Below are positions 18,331-27,867 of a stretch of 64,000 nt of DNA, piece by piece; positions within the stretch are counted from its first letter, which is position 1; each line of letters starts with the position of its first letter. Below the pieces are notes generated by a model. It worked only from the letters and a program-made list of their open reading frames with translations, was not told the origin of the DNA and ran no database searches. Source of the stretch: Rhizobium sp. ARZ01 (GTDB lineage: Bacteria > Pseudomonadota > Alphaproteobacteria > Rhizobiales > Rhizobiaceae); NCBI RefSeq assembly GCF_014851675.1, contig NZ_JACVAE010000002.1:620001-684000 (forward strand). The letters run 5' to 3'. Made by a program: the position numbers and the translations under genes.

Positions 18331-19050
18331 GTGAACAGGGAAACGACCAATCGCATCCGGTTCGTTATCGAAGACCTGCTGCCGCCGATCCTACGCGACT
18401 CCGCCTTGTTTCGAACCGCCGCAAAGCTGGTCTGGGGAGACCACATCGTCAAACTAGCGCGCTTTCGCGAGCGGGCGCCCTTCCTTTCGTCAGACGAATA
18501 CGAGGATCTCTATCGGCATCATCCCCGCGTCCACGCCGGCACGGACAACTCCGCCGCCTGCATCGAACGTATCGTCGAAGAAATCGACGGAACAAGCGTC
18601 TGCGATGTCGGCTGCGGGACCGGCGCGCTTCTCAGCCACATCCAGGCTGCCAATCCCAGCCTGACCCGTCTGACTGGCGTCGATTTCGTCGTCGACGATG
18701 CCGCCAAGCTCGACGGCGTGGAATATGTCGCCGCCATGATCGAGGCGCTGCCATTTTCCGACAACGAATTCGACACGATCGTCTGCACCCACGTGATCGA
18801 GCACGTTCTGGACTATCGCAAGGCGATCGCAGAGCTACGGCGCATAGCCCGCAAACGCCTGATCATCGTCGTCCCGCGCGAGCGCGAATATCGCTACAGC
18901 TTCAATCCGCACTTCAATTTCTTTCCCTATACCCATTCCTTCCTGCGTGCGGTCCATCCGGTGCCGCAGAAGCATGTCTGCGTCGATATCGGACGCGACA
19001 TTTTCTATTGCGAGGAACGAGAGCAGATCGAACTGGAGAAGGCAGCGTGA
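18331..19050 (+). CDS. SAM-dependent class I methyltransferase
   Basis: 239 aa. Motif I VCDVGCGTGALL at about 90-101, acidic motif II in LTGVDFVVDD, then EALPFSDNEFDTIVCTHVIEH, the Methyltransf_11 pattern. Starts at GTG 18331 after AGGAAAG. Its stop overlaps the GTG of the next gene by three bases within GTGA. Context, between a polyprenyl-phosphate glycosyltransferase and a small flippase-like protein, suggests it methylates a lipid-linked sugar or the lipid carrier product. That is inference; the acceptor cannot be seen in sequence. Confidence 0.85.
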   Translation: MNRETTNRIRFVIEDLLPPILRDSALFRTAAKLVWGDHIVKLARFRERAPFLSSDEYEDLYRHHPRVHAGTDNSAACIERIVEEIDGTSVCDVGCGTGALLSHIQAANPSLTRLTGVDFVVDDAAKLDGVEYVAAMIEALPFSDNEFDTIVCTHVIEHVLDYRKAIAELRRIARKRLIIVVPREREYRYSFNPHFNFFPYTHSFLRAVHPVPQKHVCVDIGRDIFYCEEREQIELEKAA

Positions 19051-19412
19051 CGCTGGAGAACCACGGCCCTGCCCTTTGGTTCGGCTTGCTCGGAACACCG
19101 CTCCTTATTGCGGCGGGTCAGGTCCTCTTCAAACTGACCAGTGCGACCACTGGCGAATTCGGTCCGCGCGGACTTGTTCATTTGCTGTTCAACCCGCTTA
19201 TGATCGGTGCGCTTGCCATCTATGGCATCGGCACCGTCATCTGGATCTTCGTCCTGAAGTCCGTGCCGTTGACAATCGGCTATTCGTTCATGGCGCTGAC
19301 GTTCTGTTTCATCCCGCTGCTGGCGAGCATCTTTCTGGGGGAAACGCTGACCCTTCGCTATTTTGTCGGGGCGTTCCTGATCATCGGCGGGATGGTCGTC
19401 ATTAACAGTTAA
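19047..19412 (+). CDS. SMR/EamA-like small four-helix membrane protein, candidate lipid-linked sugar flippase
   Basis: 121 aa with four hydrophobic segments (starting LWFGLLGTPLLIAAGQVLF) and the C-terminal SMR-like GETLTLRYFVGAFLIIGGMV. Resembles the ArnE/ArnF and EmrE group. Start GTG 19047 overlaps the methyltransferase stop (GTGA) and follows GGAGAAGG. In a cluster with a polyprenyl-phosphate glycosyltransferase, proteins of this size commonly act as flippases for the lipid-linked sugar, as ArnE/F do for undecaprenyl-phosphate aminoarabinose. A drug-efflux role is less likely from context. Confidence 0.8.
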   Translation: MTLENHGPALWFGLLGTPLLIAAGQVLFKLTSATTGEFGPRGLVHLLFNPLMIGALAIYGIGTVIWIFVLKSVPLTIGYSFMALTFCFIPLLASIFLGETLTLRYFVGAFLIIGGMVVINS

Positions 19413-19414
19413 GA

Positions 19415-19443
19415 GCGTCGCGTTCGACGCGCGACGCCCTTTG
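19415..19443 (+). terminator. Probable terminator of the lipid-linked-sugar operon
   Basis: Hairpin with perfect 8-bp arms GCGTCGCG (19415-19422) and CGCGACGC (19430-19437), followed by CCCTTTGTT. Three bases after the last stop codon. Confidence 0.6.
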
Positions 19444-19477
19444 TTGCTGCGCGCTTGGGTGGATACATTTGGCGGCT

Positions 19478-20464
19478 TCAGACGCCTTCCCAGCCGTCTT
19501 TCTCGCTGGCGCGATAGATGGCGTCGATGAGTTTCTGGTTGTTCACCGAATTTTCGAGCGTCACGATCTCTTCCTTCTCTCCTATCGCCGCCCGGGAGAA
19601 GGCCTCGGCCTCCAACCTGTACTGCCGGGCATCCTGGAAGCGGAACAGCTGCGACTGGGAATGGTTCTGGTTGGTCAGTTCGAGTTCCTCAGAACCGTAG
19701 CGGTCGGCGTTGAAAGGTGACTTGACCTCGATGAAGCCCTTGTCGCCGTGGAACACCATGACCTGGCGGGCGGCAAGCTGGGTGGAGATGTAGAAGCTGA
19801 GCTCGAAGTCGCCGAAATCGGCGCGTACGCTCGAGTAGATATCGGTGCCGAATTCGGGGTCGCGCTCGGTCGTCGCCTGCACGCGAAGCGGCTCCTTGCC
19901 GGTGACGAAGCGGGTGGTGATCGTCGGGTAGACGCCGATGTCCGGCAGTCCACCGCCGCCAAGCTCCGGGATATTGCGCATGTTGCCGGGATCGCGGTTA
20001 AAGTAGGTGAAGGCCCCCTGCACGTGCCGGAGCCTGCCGATCGCGCCGTCCTTCAACAGTTCGCGCACCTTGCGCCAAACCGGGCTGTAGGTGACCATGT
20101 AGGCTTCCGACACCAGCACCTTGTTGCGATCGCGCGCGGCAATCAGCGCGTCGATCTCCGATGCTTTCAATGCAATCGGTTTCTCGCAGAGCACATGCTT
20201 GCCAGCGTCGGCCGCCTTGATCGTCCATTCGACGTGCTGAGAAGTCGGCAAGGGAATGTAGACGGCATCGATCAGGTCGGACGCCAGCATTTCCTCATAG
20301 GAGCCGAACGCGTGCGGGACCGAGAAGCGATCCGCCATGGCGCGCGCCTTGGAGAGGTCCCGGCTGGCGATCGCTGTCACGACGCAGTTCTCCGCGTCCT
20401 GGATGGCGGGCACGACGAGTTCGCGGCCGATCTTGGCCGTCGACAGGATACCGAAGCGCAGCAT
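19478..20464 (-). CDS. Gfo/Idh/MocA-family NAD(P)-dependent oxidoreductase
   Basis: 328 aa. N-terminal Rossmann domain ([14 protein letters not shown]) and the family EKP motif in [14 protein letters not shown] (about 90-103), with the C-terminal substrate domain from about residue 125. These enzymes oxidise or reduce sugars, inositols or related diols. ATG 20464 follows AGGAGGACTCCCC, a strong binding site. Divergent from an aldo/keto reductase gene, with a 12-base palindrome between them, so the two may share control and a sugar-related role. Substrate unknown. Confidence 0.9.
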   Translation of the reverse strand: MLRFGILSTAKIGRELVVPAIQDAENCVVTAIASRDLSKARAMADRFSVPHAFGSYEEMLASDLIDAVYIPLPTSQHVEWTIKAADAGKHVLCEKPIALKASEIDALIAARDRNKVLVSEAYMVTYSPVWRKVRELLKDGAIGRLRHVQGAFTYFNRDPGNMRNIPELGGGGLPDIGVYPTITTRFVTGKEPLRVQATTERDPEFGTDIYSSVRADFGDFELSFYISTQLAARQVMVFHGDKGFIEVKSPFNADRYGSEELELTNQNHSQSQLFRFQDARQYRLEAEAFSRAAIGEKEEIVTLENSVNNQKLIDAIYRASEKDGWEGV

Positions 20465-20502
20465 GGGGAGTCCTCCTGAAATTCCGGTGCAGCCTAGCCC
20501 CG

Positions 20503-20514
20503 AGGTACGTACCT
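20503..20514. promoter_or_regulatory. Perfect 12-base palindrome in a divergent promoter region
   Basis: AGGTACGTACCT lies in the 166-bp gap between the Gfo/Idh/MocA gene and the aldo/keto reductase gene, 39 bases upstream of the former. It could be an operator, but no regulator gene is adjacent. Confidence 0.35.
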
Positions 20515-20630
20515 AGCAAGGGCGGCAACTGGGCAAACCAACCAAATCGATACGTGCAATCGAAACGATGCCGCCCTATGCTTGATCGATAGCCCCCCCT
20601 TTTTACATCACGAATTCCTGGAGAAATCTC

Positions 20631-21581
20631 ATGCAGACACGCCCGCTTGGCCGCACCGGCCTCGACATCGCGCCGCTCGTCTTCGGCGGCAACGTCTTCG
20701 GGTGGACCGCGGATGAGAAGACGTCGTTCTCGTTGCTCGACGCCTTCACCGGCGCCGGCTTCAATGCCATCGATACGGCGGACGTCTATTCGTCCTGGGT
20801 GCCCCGCAACAAGGGCGGGGAATCCGAGACCATCATCGGCAACTGGCTGAAACAGTCGGGACGTTCCCGCGACAGCGTTGTGCTGATCACGAAGGTCGGA
20901 TCCGACATGGGCCAGGGGCATCGTGATCTGTCGAAGAAATGGATCCTGCAGGAGGTCGAAGCCTCGCTGAAGCGCCTGCAGACCGATCACATCGACCTGT
21001 ACCTTTCGCACTGGCCGGACGAGCACACGCCCTACGAGGAGACGCTCGAAGCACATGCCGCGCTCGTAAAGGCCGGCAAGGTACGCGCCTTTGGTGCTTC
21101 CAACTTCGATGCCGGACAACTGCAGGCATCCTTCGACGCAGCGGACAAGGCAGGCCTGCCGCGCTACGCCGTCTTGCAGCCGGAGTACAACCTGTATGAC
21201 CGCGCCGGCTTTGAGGGCCAGCTTGCTTCGTTGTGCCAGCGCGAAAACATCGGGGTGATAACCTATTTCAGCCTCGCATCGGGCTTCCTCACCGGGAAGT
21301 ACCGCTCGATCGCGGACACCCAGGATAAGGCGCGCGGCGAAGACATCGAGAAATACCTCGACGCCCATGGTCTGCGAATTCTCGCCGCACTCGACAAGGT
21401 CAGCGCCGAGACACGGGCGAAGCACGCGGAGATCGCGCTTGCCTGGCTGATGGCGAAACCGGCCGTCACCGCACCGATCGTCAGCGCCACCACACTGGCC
21501 CAACTCGACAGCCTGGTGAAGTCGGCCAACCTTCAGCTGTCTGTCGACCATATGGCCGCGCTCGACGCCGCGGGAACCTGA
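20631..21581 (+). CDS. Aldo/keto reductase
   Basis: 316 aa, complete TIM-barrel AKR. The catalytic tetrad is visible: D48 and Y53 (NAIDTADVYSSW), K88 (LITKVG) and H127 (DLYLSHWPD). NADPH site segments such as GVITYFSLASGFLTGKY are present. Resembles YajO/YghZ-type enzymes that reduce aldehydes or ketones. ATG 20631 follows TGGAGAAATCTC. Ends before the bidirectional terminator at 21613-21646. Confidence 0.92.
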   Translation: MQTRPLGRTGLDIAPLVFGGNVFGWTADEKTSFSLLDAFTGAGFNAIDTADVYSSWVPRNKGGESETIIGNWLKQSGRSRDSVVLITKVGSDMGQGHRDLSKKWILQEVEASLKRLQTDHIDLYLSHWPDEHTPYEETLEAHAALVKAGKVRAFGASNFDAGQLQASFDAADKAGLPRYAVLQPEYNLYDRAGFEGQLASLCQRENIGVITYFSLASGFLTGKYRSIADTQDKARGEDIEKYLDAHGLRILAALDKVSAETRAKHAEIALAWLMAKPAVTAPIVSATTLAQLDSLVKSANLQLSVDHMAALDAAGT

Positions 21582-21612
21582 TCGCGGCGGCCAGACGGCT
21601 GGCTCGCAGATG

Positions 21613-21646
21613 AAAACGGGGATGGGCAAAAACCGATCCCCGTTTT
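21613..21646. terminator. Bidirectional terminator between aldo/keto reductase and pheT
   Basis: Perfect 11-bp arms: AAAACGGGGAT (21613-21623) and ATCCCCGTTTT (21636-21646), so a U run follows the stem on either strand. Serves the two converging genes. Confidence 0.85.
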
Positions 21647-21669
21647 GTTGTCATTCGGCATCCGCCTTG

Positions 21670-24096
21670 TCAGGCGCGCAAAGTTCCGCCGGTCGCCTTG
21701 GCGACATTGGCGACGATCTTCGCCGTCAGCGCCTCAAAATCCTCGTCGGTCAGGGTCTTATCGGTCGGCTGGATGACGACCTCGATCGCGAGTGACTTCT
21801 TGCCCTCGCCAAGCGAAGCGCCCTCGAACACGTCGAAGACATTGACGGCCGTCACCAGCTTGCGATCGGCGCCGAAGGCCGCGCGCTGCACCGCGCCGGC
21901 TTCCACGGCCTTGTCGACCACGAAGGCGAAGTCGCGCTTGACCGCCTGGAAGGGCGAAAGCTCCAGCGCCGGCTTGGTGCGGGTCGCCTTCTTCTTCGGC
22001 TCCGGCATGGCGTCGACGAAGATCTCGAAGCCGCAAAGCGCGCCGGAGACGTCGAGGGTCGCCAGGGTCTTCGGATGGAACTCACCGAAATAGCCGAGCA
22101 CGATCTTAGGGCCCATCTTGATGGTGCCGGAGCGGCCGGGGTGGTACCAGGCGGGACCGCCCGGCTCGATCTGCACATTGCCCGTTGGCAGGCCGCAGGC
22201 CTCGATCACGGCAAGTGCGTCGGCCTTGGCATCGAAGACGTCGACCGGCTTGCCGCCACCCTTAGCTGCATTCGACCAAAGCCGGCCAGCTCCGGCCAGC
22301 GAAGCCGTACCGCGGCGCACACCGCCGGCAACGCGGCGCTGGCCTTCCGGGCGGTCGTTTTCGTAGGTACCGGAGACCTCGAAGATCGCGACGTCCCCAT
22401 AGCCCTTGTCGGCATTGCGCTGTGCAGCCGTCAGGAGGCCCGGCAGCAGCGAGGGGCGCATGTCCGACATGTCGGCAGCGATCGGGTTCGACAGCGCCAG
22501 TTCCGGCGCGCCACCACCGAAGAGCTCGGCCTGCGCCTTCGGGATGAAGGACCAGGTGACGGCCTCCATCATGCCGCGCGAGGCGAGCGCGCGCTTCGCC
22601 AGGCGCGAGCGGATCTGCAGCGTGGTGAGGATCTTGGTGTTGACGCTCGTATGGCTTTCGAGCGGGGCGGCGTGGATGTTGTCGACGCCGTGGATGCGCA
22701 TCACCTCTTCGACGAGGTCTGCCTTGCCGTCGACGTCCGGCCGCCACGAGGGGACCGAGACCGACAGCCGTTCGCCGGAGCCGGACACGCCAAAGCCGAG
22801 CTTTTGCAGGATGTCGCGGCCTTCTTCCGAGGACACTTCAAGCCCCGTCAGGCGCTTGACCTCGGAGACCGGGAAATCGACGTTCTTCGGCTCGTAACCC
22901 TTGTAGCCGACCACATCCGCCGAGGCTGCGATGCCACCGCAAAGTTCGAGGACGAGTTCAGTGGTGCGCTCAAGGCCGGGGACCATGTATTCCGGATCGA
23001 CGCCGCGTTCGAAGCGGTAGCGCGCATCGGTGATGATGCCGAGCGTGCGGCCAGTCTTGGCGATGTTCATCGGATCCCAGAGTGCGGACTCGATCAGCAC
23101 GTCGGTCGTGTTCTCGTCGCAGCCGGAATGCTCACCGCCCATGACGCCGCCGATCGACTCAACACCCTCGCCATCCGAAATCACGACGTTGGCGGGCGAA
23201 AGCGTGTATTCGCGCTGGTCGAGCGCCAGCACCGTCTCGCCTTCCTTGGCGCGGCGGACGGTCAGGTTGCCGTTGACCTTTGCGGCGTCGAAGACGTGCA
23301 TCGGCCGGCCCTGGTCGAAGGTCATGTAGTTGGTGATGTCGACCAGCGCGTTGATCGGACGCAGGCCGATCGAAAGCAGCCGCTGCTGCATCCAGCGTGG
23401 GCTCGGGCCGTTCTTCACGCCGCGCACGAGGCGGAGCGCGAAGCCGGGGCAAAGATGCGTATCCTCGCCGAGCTCAAGGGCCACCTTCACTGGCGTCTCG
23501 CCTTCAACCCTGAAGCTCGGCGCCTTCGGCGCCTTCAGCGTGCCGAGGCCGGATGCGGCCAGATCGCGGGCAATGCCGAAGATGCTGGTGCAATCGGGGC
23601 GGTTCGGCGTCAGGTTGATCTCGATGACCGGATCGTCGAGGCCGGCGTAAGCCGCAAAGCTCGTGCCGACGGGCGCGTCAGCCGGAAGCTCGATGATGCC
23701 GTCATGACTGTCGGACATCTCGAGTTCCCTTTCCGAGCACATCATGCCGCGGCTTTCGACGCCACGGATGTTGCCGACGGAGAGGGTCACGTCGATGCCG
23801 GGAACATAGGTGCCGGGGGCTGCGAAGGCGCCGATGAGGCCCTCGCGCGCGTTCGGAGCGCCGCAGACGACCTGCACGGGCGCGCCGATACCAGTGTCGA
23901 CCATCAGCACGCGCAGCTTGTCGGCGTTCGGGTGTTGCTCGGCGGAAACGACCTTGGCGATCACGAAAGGCTTGAACGAGGCCTTGTCATCGACCTCTTC
24001 GACTTCCAACCCGATCGAAGTCAGGCGTTCGCAGATCTGTTCGAGCGAGGCGTCCGTTTCCAGATGCTCTTTCAGCCAGGAGAGTGTGAATTTCAT
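21670..24096 (-). CDS. pheT: Phenylalanyl-tRNA synthetase beta subunit
   Basis: 808 aa, full bacterial length. N-terminal catalytic-like start [18 protein letters not shown]-type tRNA-binding domain at about 40-150, B3/B4 editing domain with RMVRG-like and [20 protein letters not shown] segments, B5 domain, and the C-terminal anticodon-binding FDX-ACB domain in roughly the last 95 residues ([15 protein letters not shown], with ending [14 protein letters not shown]). Forms the alpha2-beta2 enzyme with PheS. ATG 24096 follows AAGGATCAGAGAC. Directly downstream of pheS (24-base gap), same operon. Confidence 0.98.
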   Translation of the reverse strand: MKFTLSWLKEHLETDASLEQICERLTSIGLEVEEVDDKASFKPFVIAKVVSAEQHPNADKLRVLMVDTGIGAPVQVVCGAPNAREGLIGAFAAPGTYVPGIDVTLSVGNIRGVESRGMMCSERELEMSDSHDGIIELPADAPVGTSFAAYAGLDDPVIEINLTPNRPDCTSIFGIARDLAASGLGTLKAPKAPSFRVEGETPVKVALELGEDTHLCPGFALRLVRGVKNGPSPRWMQQRLLSIGLRPINALVDITNYMTFDQGRPMHVFDAAKVNGNLTVRRAKEGETVLALDQREYTLSPANVVISDGEGVESIGGVMGGEHSGCDENTTDVLIESALWDPMNIAKTGRTLGIITDARYRFERGVDPEYMVPGLERTTELVLELCGGIAASADVVGYKGYEPKNVDFPVSEVKRLTGLEVSSEEGRDILQKLGFGVSGSGERLSVSVPSWRPDVDGKADLVEEVMRIHGVDNIHAAPLESHTSVNTKILTTLQIRSRLAKRALASRGMMEAVTWSFIPKAQAELFGGGAPELALSNPIAADMSDMRPSLLPGLLTAAQRNADKGYGDVAIFEVSGTYENDRPEGQRRVAGGVRRGTASLAGAGRLWSNAAKGGGKPVDVFDAKADALAVIEACGLPTGNVQIEPGGPAWYHPGRSGTIKMGPKIVLGYFGEFHPKTLATLDVSGALCGFEIFVDAMPEPKKKATRTKPALELSPFQAVKRDFAFVVDKAVEAGAVQRAAFGADRKLVTAVNVFDVFEGASLGEGKKSLAIEVVIQPTDKTLTDEDFEALTAKIVANVAKATGGTLRA

Positions 24097-24120
24097 GTCT
24101 CTGATCCTTACGCGCGCGAC

Positions 24121-25206
24121 TTATGCACTGAGGCCGCCGAACAGGGTCGGCACGTCGAGCGGGCGGAAGCCGTAGTGGTTCATCCAGCGGACATCGGCGT
24201 TGAAGAAGTCGCGCAGGTCCGGCATGCCGTATTTCAGCATGGCGATGCGGTCGAGCCCCATGCCCCAGGCAAAGCCCTGGTAATCGTCCGGATCGAGCCC
24301 ACCGGCCCGCAGCACGTTCGGATGCACCATGCCGCAGCCAAGGATCTCCATCCAGTCTGTGCCCTCACCGAACTTGACGATCGGGCCGGACGAGCGGTCG
24401 CACTGGATGTCGACCTCGAAGGACGGCTCGGTGAAGGGGAAGAAGGACGGGCGGAAGCGCATGGTGACGCTGTCGACCTCGAAAAAGGCCTTGCAGAACT
24501 CTTCCAGCACCCAGCGCATGTTGGCGACGTTCGCTTTTTTGTCGATCACCAGGCCCTCGACCTGATGGAACATCGGCGAGTGGGTCGCGTCCGAGTCCTG
24601 TCGGTAGGTTTTCCCGGGGATGATGATGCGGATCGGCGGCTTCTGCGCTTCCATCGTGCGAACCTGCACCGGCGAGGTGTGGGTGCGCAGCACCTTGCGC
24701 TCGCCGTTCTGATCCGGCGGGAAGAAGAAGGTATCGTGCATCTCGCGCGCCGGATGGCCTTCGGGGAAGTTCAGCGCGGTGAAGTTATAATAGTCGGTCT
24801 CGATATCCGGGCCTTCGGCGATGGAGAAGCCCATGTCGGCGAAGATCGCGGTGATCTCGTCGATGATCTGGCTGATCGGGTGGATGCGGCCACGCTCGGC
24901 GGGCGACTGGCGCACCGGCAGGCTGACATCGACCGTTTCGGCGGCGAGCCGGGCAGCGATCGCCGCATCGCGCAGTTCGCTCTTGCGGGCGGTGATCGCG
25001 TCCGTCAGTTCGTTCTTCAGCGCGTTGATCGCCGCACCGCGCGTCTGGCGCTCTTCCGGCGTCATGGTGCCAAGCGTCTTCAGCAGTTCGGAGACGGAGC
25101 CCTTCTTGCCGAGGGCGGCAACGCGCACGCCCTCGATGGCGGCTTCATCGCCAGCGGCCGCGACGTCCGCTAACAGGGTCTGTTTCAAGGTATCGAGATC
25201 GGACAT
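24121..25206 (-). CDS. pheS: Phenylalanyl-tRNA synthetase alpha subunit
   Basis: 361 aa. Class II aminoacyl-tRNA synthetase catalytic subunit. N-terminal coiled-coil arm (about 1-90), motif 1 near the [13 protein letters not shown] segment, motif 2 with [10 protein letters not shown] and [11 protein letters not shown], and motif 3 with [16 protein letters not shown] near the C-terminus. ATG 25206. Preceded by a terminator-like hairpin only 25 bases from the start and by rplT farther up, the same gene order as E. coli rpmI-rplT-pheS-pheT. This suggests attenuation control. Confidence 0.98.
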   Translation of the reverse strand: MSDLDTLKQTLLADVAAAGDEAAIEGVRVAALGKKGSVSELLKTLGTMTPEERQTRGAAINALKNELTDAITARKSELRDAAIAARLAAETVDVSLPVRQSPAERGRIHPISQIIDEITAIFADMGFSIAEGPDIETDYYNFTALNFPEGHPAREMHDTFFFPPDQNGERKVLRTHTSPVQVRTMEAQKPPIRIIIPGKTYRQDSDATHSPMFHQVEGLVIDKKANVANMRWVLEEFCKAFFEVDSVTMRFRPSFFPFTEPSFEVDIQCDRSSGPIVKFGEGTDWMEILGCGMVHPNVLRAGGLDPDDYQGFAWGMGLDRIAMLKYGMPDLRDFFNADVRWMNHYGFRPLDVPTLFGGLSA

Positions 25207-25231
25207 CGTTCAAATCCATTGGCTCAAAGAA

Positions 25232-25299
25232 AAACCCGCGCCAGCCCTGCCAGCGCGGGTTTCCCAACTTCTATGGTCAAAAGGCTTGGGAAGCGCTGG
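25232..25299 (-). promoter_or_regulatory. Candidate transcription attenuator between rplT and pheS
   Basis: On the minus strand a perfect 10-bp stem (AAACCCGCGC, plus 25253-25262; GCGCGGGTTT, plus 25232-25241) is followed by a U-rich tail, a textbook intrinsic terminator. Upstream arms CCAGCGC-TTCCCAA (plus 25286-25299) can pair with TTGGGAA (25261-25267) and GCGCTGG (25250-25256), leaving a 4-base bulge. That pairing uses part of the terminator's first arm, so the two structures exclude each other. No Phe-rich leader peptide was found. Structure is seen; regulation of pheST is inferred. Confidence 0.6.
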
Positions 25300-25301
25300 T
25301 C

Positions 25302-25703
25302 TTAACGAACCACGCTTTCAAACTCATTCTTCGTGCCGTCCTTGAGGTAGGCGAGTGCCTTCTTGGACGCTTCGACGAGGGCGCCGAATGCTGCCGGCTC
25401 ATGGATCGCCATGTCGGACAGAACCTTGCGGTCGACTTCGATGCCGGCCTTGTTCAGACCGTCGATGAAGCGGCCGTAGGTCAGGCCGAATTCGCGGACG
25501 GCGGCGTTGATGCGCTGGATCCACAGAGCGCGGAAGTTGCGCTTGTTCACCTTGCGGTCGCGGTAGGCGTACTGCTTGGAACGGTCAACCGCGGCCTTGG
25601 CGGCGCGGATGGTGTTCTTGCGGCGGCCGTAGAAGCCCTTGGCTGCCTTGAGCGTCTTCTTGTGCTTGGCGTGCGAGGTAACGCCGCGTTTTACACGTGC
25701 CAT
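25302..25703 (-). CDS. rplT: 50S ribosomal protein L20
   Basis: 133 aa. Opening [20 protein letters not shown] and [20 protein letters not shown] are the L20 signature regions. It binds 23S rRNA early in large-subunit assembly. Slightly longer than E. coli L20 (118 aa) by a C-terminal extension, as usual in rhizobia. ATG 25703 follows AAGGAGATCATGAC. Lies 40 bases after rpmI; the candidate attenuator follows its stop. Confidence 0.98.
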   Translation of the reverse strand: MARVKRGVTSHAKHKKTLKAAKGFYGRRKNTIRAAKAAVDRSKQYAYRDRKVNKRNFRALWIQRINAAVREFGLTYGRFIDGLNKAGIEVDRKVLSDMAIHEPAAFGALVEASKKALAYLKDGTKNEFESVVR

Positions 25704-25743
25704 GTCATGATCTCCTTAACGTATCCAAAGTGCCTTAAAAGTC

Positions 25744-25947
25744 TCAGAGACCGTTCGGCAGGTAGTTCTTGATGACTTTCTTGCCATCGGCTTCGGCCAG
25801 AACCATGGTTCCGCGCGCGTCGCGAATGAACTTGTTGGTACGCTTGATCATGCCGTGGCGCTTGCCGGCGGCAGCTGCAACGACCTTGCCTGTCGCGGTG
25901 ATCTTGAACCGCTTCTTGGCAGACGACTTCGTCTTCATCTTGGGCAT
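25744..25947 (-). CDS. rpmI: 50S ribosomal protein L35
   Basis: 67 aa. [20 protein letters not shown] and [18 protein letters not shown] are diagnostic of L35. ATG 25947 lies after a GGAG site (AATGGAGTAGCAAA); a longer upstream extension is not conserved sequence. First gene after the infC terminator, so rpmI-rplT probably has a promoter in 25948-26107. Confidence 0.97.
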   Translation of the reverse strand: MPKMKTKSSAKKRFKITATGKVVAAAAGKRHGMIKRTNKFIRDARGTMVLAEADGKKVIKNYLPNGL

Positions 25948-26107
25948 TTTGCTACTCCATTCTTTTTTGAATTCGAGACGGCTGACGAGGCGCGTCTCCA
26001 GCGTAAAGAACGGCCACGGCATGCCCTGCCGGACCGTTCGGACGGGGGCTTTTAACCGAACTGCCCCGAAAGCGCAACCGGATTCCTGAAATCTGCGGCG
26101 GTCGCGC

Positions 26108-26137
26108 AAAAAGCAAAAAGCCGCCTTGAGGGCGGCT
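26108..26137 (-). terminator. Intrinsic terminator of infC
   Basis: Stem AGCCGCC (26119-26125) and GGCGGCT (26131-26137), loop TTGAG. On the minus strand it is followed by TTTTTGCTTTTTG. It separates infC from rpmI-rplT, unlike the read-through order of E. coli. Confidence 0.85.
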
Positions 26138-26158
26138 CATGCAATCGGTGCCGCTCCA

Positions 26159-26695
26159 TCACTTCGGAGCGAGCACCATCATCATCTGGCGACCTTCAAG
26201 CTTGGGCTCGGCTTCGACCTTGGCGATACCCACGGTATCTTCCTTGACCTGCAGCAAGAGCTTCATGCCAAGTTCCTGGTGGGCCATCTCGCGGCCGCGG
26301 AATTTCAGGGTCACCTTGACCTTGTCGCCTTCTTCGAAGAAGCGGTTCATCGCCTTCATCTTCACGTCGTAGTCATGCGTGTCGATGTTCGGGCGCATCT
26401 TGATTTCCTTGACCTCGACGATCTTCTGCTTCTTGCGCGCCTCTGCCGCCTTCTTCTGATTGGCGTATTTCAGCTTGCCGAGATCGAGAATCTTGCACAC
26501 CGGAGGATCGGTGTTCGGGGAAATCTCCACGAGATCCAGGCCGGCGTCTTCCGCCATGCGAAGGGCCTGATCGGTGGGAACAATGCCGTGGTTCGTGCCT
26601 TCGGCATCAATGAGCTGAACCCGGGGTATCCGGATTTCTCGGTTTGAACGCGGGCCGTCCTTGACCGGTGCGTCCGCTTTGAAGGGTCTGCGAAT
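26159..26695 (-). CDS. infC: Translation initiation factor IF-3, with an AUU start codon
   Basis: 178 aa (E. coli 180). Binds the 30S subunit, blocks 50S joining and checks start-codon pairing. The N-terminal domain has [20 protein letters not shown] and the C-terminal domain [19 protein letters not shown]. No ATG, GTG or TTG lies at the right place: conserved sequence runs upstream of the first ATG (26557) for 46 codons to ATT at 26695. This ATT follows AGGAG at normal spacing (CGAGGAGAATACGACC). E. coli infC also starts with AUU, which lets IF-3 repress its own translation. An ATG-only gene call would lose the whole N-terminal domain. Confidence 0.95.
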   Translation of the reverse strand: MRRPFKADAPVKDGPRSNREIRIPRVQLIDAEGTNHGIVPTDQALRMAEDAGLDLVEISPNTDPPVCKILDLGKLKYANQKKAAEARKKQKIVEVKEIKMRPNIDTHDYDVKMKAMNRFFEEGDKVKVTLKFRGREMAHQELGMKLLLQVKEDTVGIAKVEAEPKLEGRQMMMVLAPK

Positions 26696-26938
26696 GGTCG
26701 TATTCTCCTCGAATCGTTTCGGATAGAGATTGCGGTTTTCGGAAGGTAATCCTCACCGCCGCGTCGCGCACCAGCGCTCATCGCGGCAATGTGTTGATCA
26801 CCGAGGCGATGTCAATAGCACGCCGCGGGGAAAAAATCACCATCTGTCCTGCCTGGCGCGAAATCGTGTAAATCGAGGGCCAAAGAGGCCGCCGGGGCGC
26901 CCGTATTCACGCGCAACACGACAAATCAGGAGCATGGC

Positions 26939-27757
26939 ATGAACCAAAATGGAACCAACGAATCTATCGATCGGCTGACGGTGGGAGCAGGCGCGGAAGG
27001 TCGCGACCTCGCAATGCAGCTACTGCAGGAGAGAGACGGCAATACACAGCCGCATATCATCTGGCTCGGCGGCTATCGCTCGGACATGACCGGCACAAAG
27101 GCCGTCGAACTGGCTCGGTTTGCGGCACGCCTGGGCACAGGCTGCATCCGCTTTGACTATTCCGGACACGGAGCCTCGGGCGGCGCCTTTGTCGACGGCA
27201 CGATTTCCCGTTGGCTCGAAGAAACGCTTGCCGTCCTCGAGTACGCCCGAACCAGACTGGGGACGCAACGCCTCCTCGTCGTCGGCTCGTCCATGGGCGG
27301 ATGGCTAGCCCTTCGGCTGGCGCAGGAACTGCGACAACGCGGCCGGGAGAACGACCTCGCCGGCATGGTGCTGATCGCGCCCGCCCCGGATTTCACCAGC
27401 GAATTGATCGAGCCCAATCTGACGGAAGCCGAGCGCACATCACTTGCCGAGCGCGGCTTCTTCGAGGAGCCGACGCCCTATGGGCCCGATCCGAACATCT
27501 ATACCCTGAAACTGATCGAGGACGGGCGACGTAACCGCGTGCTCGATGGCGTGATCAACACAGGCTGCCCGATCCACGTGCTGCAGGGCATGGAGGACCC
27601 CGACGTGCCCTACACGCATTCAATCCGGTTGATGGAGCATCTTTCCTGCGACGACGCGGTGCTGACGCTCGTCCGCGACGGCGATCACCGCCTGTCGCGT
27701 CAAGAGGACATCGAAAAGTTGCTCGAGGCGGTCAAACACCTGCTGGATGCGTCATGA
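26939..27757 (+). CDS. Alpha/beta hydrolase
   Basis: 272 aa. Alpha/beta-hydrolase fold with nucleophile elbow GSSMGGW (serine at about 118), a likely catalytic aspartate in MEDPDVPY (about 220-222) and histidine H250 in RDGDHRLSR. The oxyanion segment is IIWLGGYRSDM. Similar to palmitoyl-thioesterase ABHD10-like and BAAT-like small hydrolases. ATG 26939 follows AGGAG by seven bases. Single gene, cytoplasmic (no signal peptide). Substrate cannot be inferred. Confidence 0.88.
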   Translation: MNQNGTNESIDRLTVGAGAEGRDLAMQLLQERDGNTQPHIIWLGGYRSDMTGTKAVELARFAARLGTGCIRFDYSGHGASGGAFVDGTISRWLEETLAVLEYARTRLGTQRLLVVGSSMGGWLALRLAQELRQRGRENDLAGMVLIAPAPDFTSELIEPNLTEAERTSLAERGFFEEPTPYGPDPNIYTLKLIEDGRRNRVLDGVINTGCPIHVLQGMEDPDVPYTHSIRLMEHLSCDDAVLTLVRDGDHRLSRQEDIEKLLEAVKHLLDAS

Positions 27758-27867
27758 ACAGCACGCGATGCGGCGCATCTTAACCATGTTGTCGCATTGC
27801 TAATTATCGTGATTGACTTCTCGCCCCCCAAAAATTTACGTTTTGTTAACGATTGAAGGGGACACCC

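Noticed and set aside
22075..25173. Very long open frame (1032 codons) on the plus strand opposite pheT and pheS
   Set aside because: It mirrors the codon bias of two certain genes on the other strand, crosses both of them, and has no recognisable domain.
25260..25290. Phe-rich leader peptide for pheST attenuation
   Set aside because: The spacer has no ATG frame; the only frame (TTG start) has a single Phe-type codon run at its end and is not Phe-rich.
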